Positions 24,219 to 34,816 of a DNA stretch of 64,000 nt are shown here, piece after piece; position 1 is the first letter of the stretch; each line of letters begins with the position of its first letter. The notes under the pieces were generated by a model that searched no databases, was not told the origin of the DNA, and saw only the letters and a list, made by a program, of their open reading frames with translations. The DNA lies in the NCBI GenBank assembly GCA_001986395.2, contig MQVO02000053.1, positions 50,786-114,785 on the forward strand, given 5' to 3'. Origin of the DNA: Irpex lacteus (taxonomy: Eukaryota; Basidiomycota; Agaricomycetes; Polyporales; Irpicaceae). The translations under genes and the position numbers were made by a program.

Positions 24219-24379
24219 TGTTGCTTGATTTTTCTTGTGAAAGTCGAAAGAGAGAGAGATGATTGGCGATGGGAAGTCTGCTTGTAATCAAGATCTGACT
24301 ACATGGCTCTATTACTAGCTGAGGTATTGAAGGTAATCAGATGGTAGAGTCGGCCCTGGTGAGACATAGTGACGGGGTA

Positions 24380-25050
24380 TTTACAAAACGAGAACTTTGT
24401 GTACTTACTGTGGTTCAATTCGAGCCAGTTGTCTCCGTTGGAGTAGTGGCCCATATTGTATCAAAGACAATCAGGTGGTAGGTCACTTGAAGTCCGACGT
24501 CTTCCAATGCACTGCAGTCGACAGGTTAAAGTCTCGCGAACGTCAGGATTACGCGAACAAGTCGTGGACTCCTGGCCGAACTCTCACGAAGTCGCAATAT
24601 GAGCTATGGGTATCCCAATACAAGAATTCCGTGTACTCGCTCTGATCAGAGTACACATCACCTGTCTTCGATGGAGTAGCAGTATTACATCAAAGACCTT
24701 GAGGCGATCGAGCAAGTCGTTTTCCTAGACGTCATGAGCTCAAAGCTGCACGAGGAACTCCTAGTTGGGCTCTCACAAAGTCACAGGGTGAGTGTAGGGC
24801 ATCACAATACAAGAACTTGACGTACTTACTACGAGCAGAGTCTGAGCCAACTGTCACGATCTCTGTTGGAGCAGTGGTATCACGGCAAAGGGTCCCAGGT
24901 GGCTGAGTGAGTAGTCTTCTCAACACGGTCCAGAGCGAGAAATATGCCTCTGATTGCGAGAAATTAAAAGTGATGAAAGGTGATTATTGAATGATGGCTA
25001 ATTAATGATCATGAGATGTATTATGTGCCATCGCACCTAGTACATTAGGA
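24380..25050. repeat. diverged upstream repeat array of lectin C
   Basis: Three or so units of about 200 bp upstream of lectin C. In plus-strand view each has the palindrome or a variant (GTCTCCGTTGGAGTAG at 24431-24446, a TTCGATGGAG variant near 24666, CTCTGTTGGAG near 24861), then an AGTATTACATCAAAG-like element and TCTCACGAAGTC. The same order recurs before lectin D and between A and B. The right end (about 24955-25050) matches 27570-27655, marking the duplication boundary. Confidence 0.7.
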
Positions 25051-25763
25051 AACACGATGTCTCTACCACTGGCTGCGTGGTAAGGGACAATCCGCGCCCA
25101 TTCTCGTCTATCATTGGATGCGGCGCGCGACGTAGCTTGATGTCTTGTTGCTTGATACTCATAATAGGCCGTGGGTCATCATAGGTATTTAGGAGCTGTA
25201 TGACACACATTATTTTGGCCTCAGTCTGTGGTCGTTGCCGATTGCGACGAGGCGCCGCGGAAGGGACTCTACCCATAAGGCATGTATCGTAGGTAGGCCT
25301 ATGAAGAAATGGTCAGTCTTTATATCTGAAATACTCTAAATTGTTCTCAAACTGAGTAAACTCGTTGACGAACTTGAGGTGGTTGTAGCCGTCTCTACTG
25401 TACCAGTCACTGCACTGCCAAGGAGGTTACATATTAGACGCCGGATCGTGATTGGATGGCAGAGCAGCCTTCACCGGACTTTGAACTTTCCTATGACTAG
25501 CCTTTCCGTCGCGAATCTGAGCCTGAAAAGCCATCGACATACGAATATGTTCAGGTAGCCTGAGAAGGCGAGAAGCACTGGCAGAGCATCGCCAACTTCA
25601 CTGTTCACCCTGATAAGTACTTCTCCTTCCGACAATGAAGATCAAGTCATGAAACTTTCGAATTCGTACAGTGTATGGGAGTCGAAACAAATCTCGTAGC
25701 AGTGGTACAACGCTAGCAAGGATTCTGTCCCTAATCCATGACGAGCTGCTCGAGAGCCGGGAT
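25051..25763. other. spacer between lectin duplication units
   Basis: No gene is supported. From about 25660 the sequence matches other lectin 3' flanks (AGTGGTACAACGCTAGC), but unlike the flanks of A-C the intron-like segment is missing. Confidence 0.45.
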
Positions 25764-26688
25764 TCAAAGACGTACGGCCTCCCACAATTGATTCTTGTTG
25801 ACCCAGCCGACGTTGTTCCATCCGTTCACAGGTGTACCATCAGCAGTACCGCTTTCAGTTGCAAATAGATGAGAGTCGAATTAGTAAGGGTAGCACGGCG
25901 CGCAAAGCGTGTGTTAAGACTTACCCGCCATAGAGGTCAACGCAGGCTTGTGATTGTGTTTGTCGTTAGTTCTGAGTAGTACCGGTAAAATAGAGATGCT
26001 CACTGCCCGACGCCACGTTCGTGATGCTTTACAGGTAATAGTGTAGCGTGCCACACAAGTAATGAGATAGGTGCCAGGACAAATGAAGCAGTTACAGGGA
26101 CGTACAGATATGCGGTTTTCGTCGGGTTGTAGAAAAACTTCCAGTGTTGGTTACTACTACCGCTAGTGCGTTTGTTACCTATGATAGGCGTGTTGACCGC
26201 GGAAAGACCTAACGATCACGCCGGAGTGAGCATGAAAACACTGGTTTTATGTCAAGGCATGTAGACGTACCATCTTTGAGGGTCAAGTACGTGCCGCTGT
26301 TTGCGTTTTGAAGGTAGTAGGCGTCGTTGTTTTCAACCTTGGTGATTACCCAGAGCTGGGCGGGGACCGAGACGTCACTGACATCGCGCTTCGCGAATCC
26401 TTGCACTTGCGTGCCTGCATACATGACAGTCAGTCCATGTTTTTTGATATGCTGTGTTCACGGAGAAGCATGTTACGTACCATCATCGGCGGAGCCTCCA
26501 CTAAGTGAACGCAAAATTTCAGCCGATTCATCAGAACTCTGGGTTTGGGGACATACGGGAGGGTCAGGACCGTGCCTGTACCAATGTTCTTGATAAAGTC
26601 TTCGACAATATTGTAAGCAGTCGTACTAGCCAGGAGGTAGTACTAGACGATACGCACAGACACCGGTGTCGATTTTCTCAGCGGACAT
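25764..26688 (-). CDS. ricin-B-type (beta-trefoil) lectin, copy D
   Basis: Intact single-domain lectin of about 157 residues. Starts MSAEKIDTGVY at 26688 and ends NQLWEAVRL before TGA (25764-25766). QxW motifs are AQLWVITKV, NQHWKFFYN and NQLWEAVRL, giving three complete lobes. Same eight-exon architecture as copies A-C, including the 20-bp third exon and the short sixth and seventh exons. No signal peptide. The first intron uses a GTGCGT donor instead of GTACGT. A TATA box lies about 80 bp upstream and a repeat array beyond that. Binding specificity unknown. Confidence 0.87.
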
Positions 26689-26763
26689 TGTTGCTTGATC
26701 GAACGAGAGAGAGAGATGATTGGCAATGGGGGGCCTGATGGTCATCGAGACCTAGAGTCCAGC

Positions 26764-26773
26764 TTTTATATAC
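26764..26773 (-). promoter_or_regulatory. TATA box of lectin D
   Basis: The plus strand TTTTATATAC reads GTATATAAAA toward lectin D, about 80 bp before its ATG and matching the box before lectin B. Confidence 0.6.
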
Positions 26774-26799
26774 CTACTCTCAGTGGAGTTCAATCTGAA

Positions 26800-27660
26800 C
26801 TGCCTGTGGATATTGAAGGTGTTTAGGCGGTCGAGCGAGGCACAGGGTCAGAGTATCTCCAGAACGGGAAATTCGTGTACCAACTTTGTTTTGTGTACGA
26901 GCCACCTGTCCTTGATTACGTGCGGTGCCGTTTCTAAGTACTCAGGTGAGTGTGTAAGTCCGGACACGAACTCACAGCATAATGTCAGGGCATTCATTCC
27001 AGCACGAGAGTTTCGTATACTTGGTTCGATTCAAGTGCGAATCACTTACCTGAGGTGGTCTCCGTTGGAGTACTTAGTGGCACTGTGTCCAAGAAAATCA
27101 GATGATTGAGAAAATCCGACGTCTTCCCAGGCAGAGTAGACAGATTAAATTTTCGTAAGCTTCAGGTTTACGCGAATAAGTCGTGGATTGCTGACTGGAC
27201 TCTCACGAAGTGGCAAGATGAGCTATAGGTATCCCAGTAGAAGGATTTGGTGTACTGACTCTGATCACAGATCAAATTACCTGCCTTCAACGGAGTAGCG
27301 ATATTATGCCAAAGAACTTGGGGTGATCGAGCGAGTCGTCGTTTTTGGAAGTAGTGCGCTCAAAGGCACGCGAGAAGGTCCTAGTCGGACTCTGACAACG
27401 TCACATCAAAGCATTGCAGTATAAGAATCGAGGTACTTACTATGAGTAGAGTTTAAGTCTGAGCCACCTGTCTCCGTTGGAGCAATAGTATCATGTCAAA
27501 GGGGCTCAGGTGGCCGATTGAGTGGTCTCCTCAATACGGTCCAGAGCGAGAACTGTGCCTTCGATTGCGTGAAATGATAAATGATGAGAGGCAATTATTG
27601 AATGATGGCTCATTAATGTTCATGAGCTGTATCATGTGCCGTCGTACCTAGTAGGGAGTG
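26800..27660. repeat. diverged upstream repeat array of lectin D
   Basis: About four units of 190-230 bp. Palindromes CTCC-N3-GGAG at 27060-27070 and 27472-27482, and a TTCAACGGAG variant near 27285. AGTAAGTA-like sequence occurs in each unit in lectin sense. The last 85 bp match the end of the lectin C array. No coding potential across units. Confidence 0.7.
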
Positions 27661-27846
27661 CGTTCTTCGAGGAGCTCAACAGTCGCATAATTGACAAATG
27701 CAATACTATGCGACTGTGACTACTTATCAGCCTGAGCACTCATGAGTGAGTAAGTAGCCACATGATGCCCACATATATCAGGGTTGACCAGGACTGATCG
27801 ATGTCTCGAACCAAGAGATAGAAATATTCGATTGGAGATAGTATAC

Positions 27847-30052
27847 TCACGATACAGAGTGCAGTTGCTCCTTACGCAATACCTGGGAGAAGATCTGGAA
27901 CGCAGCTTCAGGCTGGAACGCAGGCTGATAACGTGGATCAGTATCAAGACAGTCCAACTGATGCATGAAGCACTTACAATTTCGTGGCCAGCCTGGAACA
28001 CTCGTCTGCATAGAAACTGTCAACGAAATTGCTCAAGGATCTTGGAAACACGGTGTACTCACGCGAAGGAGAAGTTCCCGACATTTTGAACAGCAGCCAC
28101 CGGCTCCCCGTGAATCGTGATGTTGGTGAAAGGTGTATTGTGAAGCGTCTCGTTACCGAACCAGTCCATGGCTAGGACTGACGCATGCCCGCCCAACCAA
28201 TTGCAACTAATGAAAATACTGATCAGAAGGTCATAGAGCATACTGTGACGGCGAGACGCACTTGATATCTGCATCGCCAGCCTATATTTTCAGTCAATCA
28301 GATACCCATCTGCCACTCGGAAATCATCATACTCACCCAAATCAGCGTCTTTAAGCCAGAGTTCACTAGTGCACCCAACTGCGGCAACAACGTCCTCGCA
28401 TCGTCTCCTGTCTTTGAGAACTGGCTGCCCACGCTATTCGAACACTCCGAGTACCTGTCATATAAGTATCAGGTATGACAAGTCATACTTAGATGGACTT
28501 TGACGAACCGAACCCCTGCGTCCACTCCAATCTTCGACAGCACAGTCGCATTCCGTAAAAGAGTGACGTAAAACTCAGGCGGGAACGATGCCGACGAGTT
28601 TTGCCGCAGGTCGTCTGAGTCCCTATTCCCAACCGCCGGTATGAACACATTCTCAACCTACAATCGAAGCCGAGTCAGCTTCAGACACCTAACACTGTCT
28701 AATACTTACACAGAAGTTATCCGCCTTCGTGCAGACAGCATTACTATTCGGCCCGGTCCCAGCTGCATAACATGCCTGCTCCTGTTCCTGACATCCACCA
28801 GCGCCGAAGAACGCGTTATTCAGCGACGCTATGACCGAGTCGCTCTGGAGTTGTCCGTATCCCGGTGCGTTTGTGGCGAATTGGACGTAGGCTTCGTTTT
28901 GCAGAAGGGGGTCATACCAGCCGCTACAATCAAATGAGAGGTAAATCTCTTGTAATACAGGCACAGCGAGAGACGTACTTGTTGATCATGAGAGCACTGA
29001 CGGTGATCTTCTCCCCTTGAATCGTGCCCTCCTCGATTTTAGCGTTCTGTTCGTCGAAGAAAGTTACAAATTCCGGCCCATAGTGTCCTCCATAACTCTC
29101 CGTCGCGAATATGAACCTAGAAAGCAACACCATGAATAACAAGGAAGACTTCAAGACTGAGGAAGATGACTACGGACTCTCTGCTTTCGAACTTCTTGAA
29201 GTCGTCCGTCTCTAGCAGCGCTTGGAAGGCTGACCAGAAGGGGGGTGCGGCTGCGAATGTGCTGTTGACGTTCACCGTACCGTGGGAAAATCCCGTTCCA
29301 ATCGGCTGGTCTACGTAGATCACTGTGGATAGTATGGTGTTGAGTGAGTTACCACCACCTTTTGAGTGGTAAAACTTACCGTTGCTAATGTTATTCCAGC
29401 TAACACATGTCATAACGTGTCAGCCCCCGATGCGTGACATCCATTCACAAAGGAGCTTTGCAAACGTACCTGAAAGGGTTGATCACAGTCGTCTTGCCGT
29501 CTTCAAGAACCTGACACGGGCCATGTTCTAAATCAACCCAACCTCCGATTTAATAATGTTTGGTTGCATGGGGATTGTTTAACCTTACCTTGGAAAAGTC
29601 CAATCATCGACGAACATCCCGGACCTCCGTTGAGCCTATAGCCTCTCAATGATACGAACACGCTGATATTTTATGATATAGCGACGTACCATAAAGTGAA
29701 CGGTGCCGTCTCAGGGTTTTCTCTCGCTTCAAAGAACCAAAACCACTGATGCGCCCCAATCTTCAGTACATGTTGTCCTTCGCCCAAGCCTATCCACTCC
29801 AACCTAGTGAAGGCAGCTCACCATAGACATGTCCGTTCCAATATCTACATATCCCGAGATCTGGTTCACCCCCGGAGTAGTTTCGCATACACCCGAGTTT
29901 CGTACGACCCGCAATCCGACATCTGGTTGGAGTTTAGATTGGAAGCGGATGATTTCTGGCGATGATAGTTGGGGTTCTCCAAGACTTGGGAGAGCTGGGA
30001 CGCCAGCAACAAGGCTGAGCGCCGTCAGAGCAGAGAGGCCCAGGGCGTACAT
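27847..30052 (-). CDS. serine carboxypeptidase, family S10
   Basis: Secreted or vacuolar carboxypeptidase of the CPY-like S10 family. The signal peptide MYALGLSALTALSLVAGVPA starts at 30052. Family motifs: NGGPGCSSMIGLFQEHGPC (oxyanion region), YVDQPIGTGFSHG, the nucleophile TESYGGHYGPEF (about 29080-29105), WAGDADIKCNWLGG with the catalytic Asp, and QAGHEIPAFQPEA with the catalytic His. About twelve exons separated by short GT-AG introns can be joined. The last exon encodes FSQVLRKEQLHSVS before TGA at 27847-27849. That stop overlaps a possible GTGAGT donor, so the very C-terminus is slightly uncertain. Several NxS/T sites suggest glycosylation. Confidence 0.92.
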
Positions 30053-30852
30053 CCTAATCTTTGTCGAGAGTCAATGTGATGAAGGCACCAAGGGACAGTG
30101 GGCGAACACCGACCAACAGCTTTTATTTTGTGCCTATTGACGCTCCTTGAAACGCGTATGGGCGAAGCTCCTGACGCATGTTCTAGATTTCTCGGGCGGA
30201 GACTTCGACACATAACGGCACAACACGCAGTTCCAGGAGATAAGCGCCACATGGGAGGTGAGCTTCTCCATGTCCCTCCGCATGCACGTAAGTCTTCTTC
30301 TGAATTCTGTACGCGATGTCGTCACATGTGTAGAGAAGCTGGTGGGAATGGCTTACTTGTTCTAGGTTTCTGAAGTATTGGGAAGAAGAAGCAAGGTGAT
30401 AGCGGGTGCGTTAGGTGGCTGGCGTTTGGCATGTCGTGTGCGCATGAGAACAAGAAGGCTCTGCGCGGGTAAGGTATTAATAGATAACGTCGTGCACATC
30501 GATTTGGCGTGGTACAGCCGCCACAAGGGCAGAGCAGTGCAGCTTCGATTGCGAGCTTTCTGGGTGAGACTCTGCTCCCGTGCAACGATGCCGAGACTGG
30601 CAGAGTAAAACTAAACAGAGTCAACTCTAACATTGTGAGCGTATTACACAGATATAGTACGACTTTACTCACATTCAAAACAAGGGATTATCGCGACCTT
30701 ACCATACCTCACTGGTTATATACTGCCAATCTCGCGAAGAAGATCATCAGGGAGCACCTGCAGGTGATAGCTTCCATGATATAAGGACATGGAATATGTG
30801 AATATGTGTGTACTAGCTAAAACTGTCCTGCGAGCATACGACTCGACTTGGA
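30053..30852. other. intergenic region between carboxypeptidase and hydrolase genes
   Basis: Promoter side of the carboxypeptidase on the left and 3' flank of the hydrolase on the right. Open frames at 30025-30784 overlap on both strands with no motif. Nothing supported. Confidence 0.5.
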
Positions 30853-32322
30853 CTATAGCTTGCTTTGTGCTCCTATGCTCCTGGCAGGTCCCGGCGTGAA
30901 ATTATTTGCAACATCGGAGCAAAGAGCTTCGTAGATTTTTTCCGCTAACGCTCTTGGTTTCGTTTGCACGATCTACAACGCACACAAAAATCAGTAAACC
31001 AAGAAGGCTGCGTGAAGCGTATGTAACAAAGTTACCAGATGCCCTGCGCTGGGCACTCTTACAACTGATGCTTGTCTTCCCTTGGCGCCACTGATTAGCA
31101 TATCATCTTGCGTTTCTCTCGATCTACGTTGGATAAAGACGTTAGTACTGAAGTTCTCAGCATATGTCGATGGCGCAATAACTTACACAGAGTCGTTGAT
31201 CGCGCCGAAGATGAAGTGGACGGGGAGTCTCGAGCATATGTGAGGTAGGTATGCCCATGTTCGTGCCTTGCCAATCGTATCCCGATAACATGCCTAATCA
31301 CATATTCAGTTCGAAGACTCGAAGACTCAACGAACATGATCTTGAATCATACCAGCTCTTGCGGTTTCGTGCACTTTAGCGTGACGCCTTGCTTGTCAGG
31401 ATACTCTGCACTTGGTAGATCCCTCAATCCTTGTTGCTGTAAGAAGCAGCATCCATGAGTAATGCCCGATTCACTCAACATACGGTGCCAACATACCACA
31501 TATATCTTCAACACTCTCGGGTCCCACGCCTTATAAGCAGCGCGTGAACTGAACTGTTTGTACGCCTCTTCGTAGCTAGGCCAGACATCCCTTCTTCTCG
31601 CAGACATCTCTATGAAATTCAAAATGGGGCCGCCCGTCTTGTAAATCATGGGATCGACAAGGATGATGGACGAGAACTTGATCTCGGGCATGAACGTGTC
31701 TGCGAGGATGCTGAAATGGCATATTTTAGACTTACGTATAAGAAAGATTGGAGCGTGAACGTACATAGAGACTGCACCCATGGAGTGCCCGACACCCACA
31801 AGCTTTCGAGAACGGAAGTCGACGTTGATCCCGGTACCCAGGTTGGCCAGCACTGCATGAATGCTACGTGCGTACTCTTGCCAGTCGACTGCAAGCCTGT
31901 TCAGCGTCCTAGTGATATAATCAAGTAGACCTACGACTCACAGATTGGTGTATGCCCCCACGTTAGCTGCTCCTCATTCAACACGGCCGCGTCGCCATGA
32001 TTCGGTGCGTCAATAGCCCACAACTCCCGTATTTTCACTTTGTTATCTCGCCCAGCCTCCGCTATAACATCATACAAGTCTTCAATCGTAGGTTCCCAGT
32101 GCTCCTTGTGGTATCCAGTCGCGTGCGCAAATACGAGTGTGAGGGCGTCGTCGTCGTCAGAGTAATGAGACGGGTTCCAGTAGCGCTTCGCCGTGATCTG
32201 TGCCGACGGCAGGTCTCGCTTAGATTACTCAACTGAGCAGCATCTTCCCGTCGTGCACTCACCTGGAAAGGATATCGAGGACGAGGATCTAGCGTGTACG
32301 CTTCGTACTCGAGCGGGGCCAT
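30853..32322 (-). CDS. alpha/beta hydrolase
   Basis: Single-domain alpha/beta hydrolase of unknown substrate. From the ATG at 32322 the first exon encodes MAPLEYEAYTLDPRPRYPFQ. Later exons give LVFAHATGYHKEHWEPTI (oxyanion loop side), ELWAIDAPNHGDAAV, the nucleophile elbow VGVGHSMGAVSM (about 31780), a helical lid with ARRRDVWPSYEEAYKQF, FIFGAINDSV with the likely acid residue, and VPSAGHL with the catalytic His. The last exon ends IGAQSKL before TAG (30853-30855). Introns are short GT-AG. The first residues look cytosolic, with no signal peptide. Related fungal proteins are annotated as general AB hydrolases, so no pathway is assigned. It is co-directional with RRP9, about 400 bp downstream of it. 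Confidence 0.85.
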
Positions 32323-32616
32323 TGGGTAGGATATGTAGGAGACGGGGGTGTGCTGGAGAGTCAGATAGTATGTTGCTACTCCGATGCTCTAATTACGCTC
32401 TAGCTGTGTCCCTGATTTTCTGCTGCTAATCCGAGTCCTTCACAAAATCTCATGATGAAGTCTTTGAGCTAATGTAGGCCAATGTTCAGAGCGATACATA
32501 ATGTCCTCGGGGTCGGTGATGTCGTGAGTCGGCATACCGGGGACTGAGCCTACCGGTGGGCCTACAAGTGTTCCATGTAGATTCCGCCAAGGTAGTGTGA
32601 TAAATGCAATGTGCGT

Positions 32617-32670
32617 GATGCGTAGTTGCAAGATACACGGAGCGATGCGTAGTTGCAAGATACACGGAGC
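32617..32670. repeat. 27-bp tandem duplication
   Basis: Two exact copies of a 27-bp unit beginning GATGCGTAGTTGC, at 32617-32643 and 32644-32670, in the spacer between RRP9 and the hydrolase. Likely a simple slippage or microduplication event. Confidence 0.9.
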
Positions 32671-32716
32671 GATGTAATAAATCGAATGAGTGAACAACCA
32701 AGACGTACGAAGACGA

Positions 32717-34816
32717 TCAACTCGAACTCGATGTCCGTGCGTGCAAAGCCACAACAAGAGCACCATTAAGCACGCCCTCCCCCTTCTTCGACACCCACCG
32801 CCCAAACCGCATCTCCTGACCAACACCAGCGACTATTATCGCAGATGGTGGTGATGTCGATTTCGCCTTTACGTGCCTGTCGTTGACTGTTGGCTCGGCA
32901 TCGCCGTTCACCTGACTCTCGTTAGCCCATGTGAATTGCAATACTGTCGCTCGAGGACATTGGAGGATTTGAAGCGAGTTGACGACGCCGAGGGCAGGTA
33001 TTGACCCGATGTGGGAGAACGACTTGAGTTTGGAGTCGACTTTCCAGAGACGAATCTCGCCGTCCCAAGAGCCTGGAAAGAAACAATAGTGAATATCGGG
33101 AAAGACGAGCAAGTAGTTTCTTTTACCTGATGCGAAGAGGTCAGAGTAGCGAAGACATCCAAGTGCAGTCACCCAACGAGGCTTCCGAACGATGTTGACG
33201 TCTTCCGTCTCTACCTGGGACTCGTCGATGCCATGAGCAAGCGCATGCGTGAACACCGGTTTTTTCTTCTGCGTAGTCCACAGACATATTGACCTACGAA
33301 TTCCCATTAGTAAAAAGACCACCAGCCTAATGCAATGCAGAGCTCACCCGCTATCACCACCGCTCACGAAAGTAATCTCGTCAATCATCGCAACACACTC
33401 CAAACTGCCCTCGAGGAACTTCTCTTGCGTCTTCCCACTAGCCTTCTTTTTCCTCTGCTTCTCCTTCGCGATCCCGTCAGCATCAACGTCCATGTTGTCC
33501 TCCAGATCCTGCCCTTCCAGAATATCTTCCCACCCGCTGCGTCCTCCACCCCGAAATACCAGCTGACTCTCCTCCGGTACCTTCCAATACCGCACACTTT
33601 TGTCCCGTCCCCCTACGCTGACAGCGGTCTCTCGTAGAAGAGCGTCGATACTTAGTACGGGTGCTTGATGGCCAAAGAGTGTTTCTATGTATCCCATGAC
33701 GGATAAATCGAATATCTTCAGACTACGGTCGAAGGAGCCGCTATAAAGCTGTATAGGCGTTGTCGACGTGGGCTGTGCTTTCCTGAACGAAAGTGCCTGG
33801 GGATTAATCGATTATGTTTAGATGAGTCTGAGATTGCAAAGTTACTGCACTCACCGATATACTATCACGATGCCCACCAAAGCCTTTCACCCACTCATTC
33901 TTCTCGACGTCCCATACACCTATTCGTCTGTCCTTCCCACCACTAGCAAGCAACTTCCCGTCTGGACTTAAAGCCAGCGCCCATATCTCGTCTGTGTGTC
34001 CCTTCAGCTCCTCCGTCGGCTCCGCCCTAGCTTTCCCTTTCCCCTTCTCTTGCTTTGCAGGACGTACTTTGAAGAACGTATGCGACTTCTTGCCGGTATG
34101 CAGGTCCCATTTGACAATAGTGCCGTCCTTACTGGACGTAAATAGCCAGCGAGTATCGTCGGACGCCACGGCTGCTGTGGCTGAGAATTTGTGTCCTCGG
34201 GTACGAAGGGTTGGAGTATTCGAGAGGTCGTACTGTCGGCAGGATTAGAGCTATACGAGAGTGAAGATAGATAGAAGACGTACGGAGTCAGCTACGAATA
34301 GGTGTACTTTTCCCGAGTGCTCAAGCACGTCTTGCTTTAACCGTGACGAGATAAGTTCTCGATCAATTTCGGCAGCATCAAACTCTCCTTCAGCTATAAA
34401 CGCAAACAGCTCATTCTGTCAGCATTACCGTAGCATATGTCTTCAATAATATAAAGCACACCTAAACCTAAGCCCTCCTTCACGCCATCCAAATACAACT
34501 TCGCCAATCTCAACCTCTTCTCGGCCGGAGTTTCCTCTTCATCCTCTTCCGCACTCTCATACGCGTTCGGATCCACCTCTGGAGCCCTCAAGTCCATATC
34601 ATCCACATCCCCACCATCGTCCTCATCATGCGTCTCATCCGACAATTCCTCGTCCCTCTTCCTGGTCGGCTTCCCTGTACCCTTTTTACCCTTCGCGCCG
34701 GCGGTGAATGTTTGCTTGCCCTGACTTCGCGCAGGCTTTTTGGATGTTGACGGGCCTTCTCCGATCGTTGACCTCTTGCGTTTTCTTGACGACTTGGCGA
34801 AGAATGCGTCCGGCAT
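32717..34816 (-). CDS. RRP9: U3 snoRNP WD40 protein RRP9 (U3-55K)
   Basis: WD40 component of the U3 small nucleolar RNP for early 18S rRNA processing in the nucleolus. The N-terminus (from 34816) is basic, SSRKRKRSTIGEG, then acidic with AEKRLRLAKLYLDGVKEGLG, a signature of this family. WD repeats follow: FTSSKDGTIVKWDLHTG, LKGHTDEIWALALSPDGKLL, ASGGKDRRIGVWDVEK, GGHRDSISA, LYSGSFDRSLKIFDL, SVGGRDKSVRYWKV, FVSGGDSGSICLWTTQKK and ASGSWDGEIRLWKV. A basic/acidic insert lies between repeats. The C-terminus has GQEMRFGRWVSKKGEGVLNG and ends in Ser residues at 32717. About eight exons, all with GT-AG introns. Family assignment is firm; no defects seen. Confidence 0.93.

Noticed and set aside
24380..27660. 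CRISPR array or transposon as an explanation for the repeats near the lectins
   Set aside because: Units are about 200 bp, diverged, contiguous and without uniform spacers, terminal repeats or a transposase frame. The host is eukaryotic.
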